Positions 60,395-64,000 of a stretch of 64,000 nucleotides of DNA are shown here, one piece after another. A program made the translations under genes and the position numbers. The DNA comes from Cupriavidus yeoncheonensis. Lineage in GTDB: Bacteria; Pseudomonadota; Gammaproteobacteria; Burkholderiales; Burkholderiaceae. The notes beneath the pieces are model-generated. The model was not told the origin of the DNA. It saw only the letters and a list, made by a program, of their open reading frames with translations, and did not search any database. The stretch lies in the NCBI RefSeq assembly GCF_905397275.1, contig NZ_CAJPUY010000010.1, positions 62,001-126,000 of the forward strand, read 5' to 3'. Within the stretch, counting starts at the first letter, position 1. Each line of letters starts with the position of its first letter.

Positions 60395-61486
60395 ATGGAT
60401 ACCAAGCTTTCCCCGGCGCCTTCGCATGGCAGTGCGCGCGTCGCCTTCGCATGGCTGGTGGCCTTCGCGGTGCTGGCCAGCCTGCCGCTGCTGCTGACCG
60501 CCGACAGCCACAAGTTCTATATCGAGCTGCTCAGCAAGGTCATGATCATGGCCATCTTCGCGCTCTCGCTGCAGCTCCTGATCGGCTATACCGGCCTGGT
60601 GAGCCTGGGCCACGCCGCCTACTTCGCGGCGGCGGCTTACGCCACGGCCATGCTGGCGCCGGAATCCGGGCCCGGCAACGGCTGGCTGCTGCTGGCCGGC
60701 GCTCTGGGCGCGGCGGCGGCGCTGGCCATGCTGGTCGGCATGCTGGTGCTGCGCACGCGCGGGGTGTACTTCATCATGGTGACGCTGGCGTTCGCGCAGA
60801 TGGTGTATTTCGTCTTCCACGACACCAAGATCGCCGGCGGCAGCGACGGCACGTACATCTACTTCCGCCCGGAATTCCCGGTGCCCGGGTTGCGGCAACT
60901 GACCGTCAATGATCCCAGTCATTTCTACTGGATGGTCTGGGCCGCAATGGGTGTGACCGTGGTCGTGCTGGCGCTGCTGCTGCGTTCGCGCTTCGGCCAC
61001 GCGCTGGTGGGCATCCGCCATAACGAGCAGCGCATGCGCGCGGCTGGCTATGCCACGTACCGCTACCAGCTCGGCGCCTTCGTCGCGGGCGGCATGCTGG
61101 CGGGGCTGGCGGGCTTCCTGTATGCGGTCCAGTTCGGCTTCGTCAACCCGGAAATCGCTTCGTGGCACCAGTCGGGCAACGCCATGCTGATGGTCATCCT
61201 GGGCGGCGTGGGCAGCCTGGCCGGCGCGGTGCTTGGGGCCTTCTCCTTCGTGCTGGTGGCCGAGTGGTTCAGCACGATGACCAAGCACTGGCAGTTGCTG
61301 ATGGGCGGTTTCATCATCGTCGCGGTGGCGCTGCTGCCGCGCGGGCTGGTGAGCCTGCCGTCGGTGTTGCGCCCGAAGCCGCGCGCCCCCGGCGCGCGCA
61401 ATGGCGGCGCCGCAGGCGATGACGACGACACGGCGCAGGTGGCGGGCGGCGAGCGCCGCAGCCACCGCAACACGGAGGCCGCATGA
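60395..61486 (+). CDS. ABC transporter permease, LivM type
   Basis: A 363-residue permease. The segment LLIGYTGLVSLGHAAYFAAAAY and the GGVGSLAGAVLGAF loop are LivM hallmarks. It forms the membrane channel with the LivH-type subunit. The C-terminal 35 residues are charged and probably cytoplasmic. Its stop overlaps the next gene's start as ATGA. Confidence 0.9.
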   Translation: MDTKLSPAPSHGSARVAFAWLVAFAVLASLPLLLTADSHKFYIELLSKVMIMAIFALSLQLLIGYTGLVSLGHAAYFAAAAYATAMLAPESGPGNGWLLLAGALGAAAALAMLVGMLVLRTRGVYFIMVTLAFAQMVYFVFHDTKIAGGSDGTYIYFRPEFPVPGLRQLTVNDPSHFYWMVWAAMGVTVVVLALLLRSRFGHALVGIRHNEQRMRAAGYATYRYQLGAFVAGGMLAGLAGFLYAVQFGFVNPEIASWHQSGNAMLMVILGGVGSLAGAVLGAFSFVLVAEWFSTMTKHWQLLMGGFIIVAVALLPRGLVSLPSVLRPKPRAPGARNGGAAGDDDDTAQVAGGERRSHRNTEAA

Positions 61487-62250
61487 GCACACCGGTACTG
61501 CAGGCCACGGGCCTGACGCGCCGTTTTGGCGGCCTGACCGCCGTGGCGGGGGTGGACCTGTCGCTGGCGCTGCACGAGATCCATGCGGTGATCGGCACGA
61601 ATGGCGCGGGCAAATCCACACTGATCAACATGCTGTCGGGCGAACTGCCGCCTTCGGAAGGCCAGCTTTACCTGCAGGGCCGGGATGTGACCGGCTGGTC
61701 CCAGCCGCGGCTGGCCCGGCATGGCATTGGCCGCAGCTACCAGCGCAACAACATCTTCCTGCCGCTGACCGTGCGCGAGAACTGCCGGCTGGCGGCGCAG
61801 TCGCGTGCTCAGCGCGCCTGGCGGCTCTGGGAAGACGCGGGCAAATGCCGCATGAGCGGGGCGCTCGCCGACGAGGCCATGGAGCGCGCCGGGCTGGCCG
61901 CGCATGCCGGGCGGATCGCCAGCGAACTCGCGCACGGCCAGAAGCGCCAGCTCGAAGTGGCCATGTGCCTGGCCACGCAGCCCGTGGCCCTCCTGCTGGA
62001 CGAGCCGCTGGCGGGCATGGGCGCGGAGGAGTCGTCGCGCATGCTGGCGCTGTTGCGCGGCCTGCGCGAAGGTCACGCGATCCTGCTGGTGGAACACGAT
62101 ATGGACGCGGTGTTCTCGGTGGCCGACCGCATCACCGTGATGGTCAACGGCACGGTCATTGCCAGCGGTACACCCGATGCCATCCGCGCCAACCGGGAAG
62201 TCCAGCTCGCCTACCTGGGCGAGGCGGAAGACAGCGGGGTGCCGGCATGA
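61483..62250 (+). CDS. ABC transporter ATPase, LivG type
   Basis: A 255-residue ATPase with Walker A GTNGAGKST (38-46), GIGRSYQRNNIFLPLTVREN (LivG-type Q-loop), signature ELAHGQKRQLEVA and Walker B VALLLDEPLAG with EHDMD. It energises the benzoate-type importer together with the LivF subunit. It overlaps both neighbours by 4 nt. Confidence 0.92.
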   Translation: MSTPVLQATGLTRRFGGLTAVAGVDLSLALHEIHAVIGTNGAGKSTLINMLSGELPPSEGQLYLQGRDVTGWSQPRLARHGIGRSYQRNNIFLPLTVRENCRLAAQSRAQRAWRLWEDAGKCRMSGALADEAMERAGLAAHAGRIASELAHGQKRQLEVAMCLATQPVALLLDEPLAGMGAEESSRMLALLRGLREGHAILLVEHDMDAVFSVADRITVMVNGTVIASGTPDAIRANREVQLAYLGEAEDSGVPA

Positions 62251-62960
62251 CCGCCGCCATGATCGAAGCCAGCGGCATCAACGCCTGGTACGGCTCCAGC
62301 CATGTCCTGCGCGACGTGGACTTCTGCGTCGGCACGGGCGAGACGGTCGGCCTGCTCGGCCGCAATGGCATGGGCAAGAGTACGCTGCTGCGAACGCTGC
62401 TGGGCCATGTGCGCCAGCGCACCGGCAACATTCGCGTGGCCGGGCGCGATGTTTCGCGCGCGCAGCCCTACGAGGTGGCGCGCCTGGGGGTAGCCTACGT
62501 GCCCGAAGGACGGGGTGTCTTCCCGAACCTGTCGGTGCGCGAGAACCTGGTCATGGCGGCGCGCAAGGGGTGCAACGGCCGCCACGACTGGGACGAGGCG
62601 CGCGTGCTCGACCTGTTTCCGCGGCTCAAGGAGCGTCTGGATCATGGCGGACAGCAACTGTCCGGCGGCGAGCAGCAGATGCTGTCGATCGGCCGCGCGC
62701 TGATGACCAACCCCGACTGCCTGGTGCTGGACGAAGCCACCGAAGGCCTGGCGCCGCGCATCGTGCGCGAGATCTGGCACGTCATCGCGACCGTGCGGGC
62801 CACCGGCATCGCCTCCGTCGTCGTGGACCGCAACTTCCGCTCCGTGCTGGCCAATGCGGACCGCGTGGTGGTGCTGGAGAAGGGGCGTGTGGTCCTGACC
62901 GGACCCGCCACGGACCTGCTTGCCAAGCCGGAAGCACTGGATCGCTACCTTGGGGTATGA
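62247..62960 (+). CDS. ABC transporter ATPase, LivF type
   Basis: A 237-residue ATPase with Walker A GRNGMGKST (38-46), the LivF-type YVPEGRGVFPNLSVREN, signature LSGGEQQMLSIG and Walker B CLVLDEATEGLAP. The H-loop position reads VVDRNFRSVL, the Asn variant usual for LivF. It is the last gene of the benzoate operon; no clear terminator follows. Confidence 0.92.
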   Translation: MTAAMIEASGINAWYGSSHVLRDVDFCVGTGETVGLLGRNGMGKSTLLRTLLGHVRQRTGNIRVAGRDVSRAQPYEVARLGVAYVPEGRGVFPNLSVRENLVMAARKGCNGRHDWDEARVLDLFPRLKERLDHGGQQLSGGEQQMLSIGRALMTNPDCLVLDEATEGLAPRIVREIWHVIATVRATGIASVVVDRNFRSVLANADRVVVLEKGRVVLTGPATDLLAKPEALDRYLGV

Positions 62961-63282
62961 GCGGCAGATGCGAAAATGCGCCTTATAAGCTACATTTTGT
63001 GGCGACGTCGCAACGTCGCGCGGCCGGTGACAAGGTTTCCTCGATTTGCCGGCAGGACTTGACCATCCGCCACTTCCCTCCCATGCTTGATGCGTTCCAC
63101 CCGCGGTTTGGGGCGATCGTCAGTGGCCGGCGGACCGCAGTTCATCTAGAATTGCGGCCGCTTGTGCAATGCAATAGAACAACAGAACAGTAGGGAGGCG
63201 GCCCATCGACGGCCGCTGTGTCTGGCCGAGTTCCGGGTAATCCTGACCACTGCCCGCGAACCGGTCGTTCAGACCAGAATTC
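62961..63282. other. Intergenic stretch before kup
   Basis: These 322 bases hold no convincing gene. The TAGAAT at 63147-63152 could be a -10 box for kup but has no good -35 partner. I see no riboswitch-like fold that I could support. Confidence 0.4.
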
Positions 63283-64000
63283 ATGACCACCCAAACCGCA
63301 ACCACCAGCCACTACTTTGTCGAGAACCCGAGCACGCGCGCGCTCGTGATCGGCGCCATCGGTGTCGTGTTCGGCGACATCGGCACCAGCCCGCTGTATT
63401 CGCTCAAGGAGTGCTTCAGCAAGGAGCACGGCATCCCGTTCAGCCCCGAAGCCGTGCTGGGCATCATTTCGCTGCTGTTCTGGGCCATGATCATCGTGGT
63501 CTCGATCAAGTACGTGGTGTTCGTGATGCGTGCCGACAACAACGGCGAAGGCGGGGTGCTGGCGCTGATGGCGCTGGTGCTGCGCACGGCGGCGCCACGC
63601 TCGCGCTGGGCCAAGGTGCTGATGATGCTGGGCATCTTCGGCGCGTGCATGTTCTATGGCGACGCGGTGATCACGCCGGCCATTTCGGTGCTGTCGGCGG
63701 TGGAGGGGCTGGAAATCGCCACGCCACAGCTCTCGCGCTTCGTGATACCGATCACGCTGGTCATCCTGGTGGCGCTGTTCCTGATCCAGCGCAATGGCAC
63801 CTCGGCGGTGGGCAAGCTGTTCGGCCCGATCATGGTGGTCTGGTTCGTGACGCTGGGCCTGCTCGGGGTGTACAACCTGGTGCAGGCGCCGGAGATCCTC
63901 AAGGCCGTCAACCCGTACTACGGGATCTCGTTCCTGATCGAGCATGCGCTGCTGGCCTTTATCGTGCTGGGCTCCGTGTTCCTGGTGCTGACGGGAGCCG
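63283..64000 (+). CDS. kup: Kup-family potassium transporter (3' end outside window)
   Basis: The first 239 residues of a low-affinity K+ uptake protein (family length about 630). After a short cytoplasmic start comes [21 protein letters not shown] (about 21-41), the family signature, then [21 protein letters not shown] and [21 protein letters not shown]. At least five membrane segments are present before the window ends. The ATG at 63283 is the first Met of the conserved frame. Confidence 0.93.
   Translation, partial: MTTQTATTSHYFVENPSTRALVIGAIGVVFGDIGTSPLYSLKECFSKEHGIPFSPEAVLGIISLLFWAMIIVVSIKYVVFVMRADNNGEGGVLALMALVLRTAAPRSRWAKVLMMLGIFGACMFYGDAVITPAISVLSAVEGLEIATPQLSRFVIPITLVILVALFLIQRNGTSAVGKLFGPIMVVWFVTLGLLGVYNLVQAPEILKAVNPYYGISFLIEHALLAFIVLGSVFLVLTGA

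Noticed and set aside
63145..63161. TCTAGA and GCGGCCGC close together before kup, resembling a cloning linker
   Set aside because: Eight-base GC-rich sites occur by chance in high-GC genomes, and the flanks read as ordinary intergenic DNA with no vector sequence.
1..64000. CRISPR arrays or rRNA genes
   Set aside because: I found no regularly spaced repeats of CRISPR length and no rRNA-like segments on reading the window.

Overview
The window reads as a chromosome segment of a beta-proteobacterium of the order Burkholderiales, most likely the genus Cupriavidus. The evidence is a 192-residue phasin of the PhaP1 type, a beta-proteobacterial proteasome homologue (BPH) inside the pyruvate dehydrogenase operon, an aerobic benzoyl-CoA (box) pathway, and high GC with coherent long ORFs. 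I could not run a database search, so the genus is an inference.

Bases 1 to about 9,860 are the right end of a prophage or phage-like island that continues past the left edge. It has a leftward block of small overlapping phage genes and a helicase, then a rightward recombination module (PD-(D/E)XK exonuclease with two SAP-like motifs, Sak4/RecA-like ATPase, AlpA-like DNA-binding protein, zinc-finger protein, SSB). Next come a strongly structured RNA candidate, one gene of unknown function and a P4-type integrase. The island has landed in the 5' end of xth (exonuclease III), leaving a 24-codon stub that still overlaps the prlC stop codon.

From 9.9 to 36 kb the chromosome carries prlC and folD, a FixJ-type two-component pair, the operon aceE-aceF-BPH-lpdA, a dicarboxylate/amino-acid symporter with a periplasmic binding protein, phaP, a group with a histone-deacetylase-like protein, an EamA transporter, a thioesterase and a nitroreductase, then pbpG and an FAD-linked (D-lactate/glycolate type) oxidase with GntR and IclR regulators. 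From 36 to 46.5 kb come lutAB-like lactate oxidation genes, an ABC transporter, an aldo/keto reductase, pyrD, the two N-end-rule transferases bpt and aat, a Nudix hydrolase and an initiator tRNA. A shared 9-bp plus 11-bp motif pair in front of aceE and between iclR and lutA suggests joint control of lactate oxidation and pyruvate oxidation.

From 46.8 to 49.7 kb lie a RES-Xre toxin-antitoxin pair and an IS110-family element whose 5' non-coding end has the fold expected of a bridge RNA. From 49.7 to 63 kb is a complete aerobic benzoate module: boxC-boxB-boxA and the regulator boxR on the minus strand, and benzoate-CoA ligase, an alpha/beta hydrolase and a five-gene branched-chain-type ABC importer on the plus strand, with TGCA-N6-TGCA operator-like sites in the control regions. 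The window ends inside kup.
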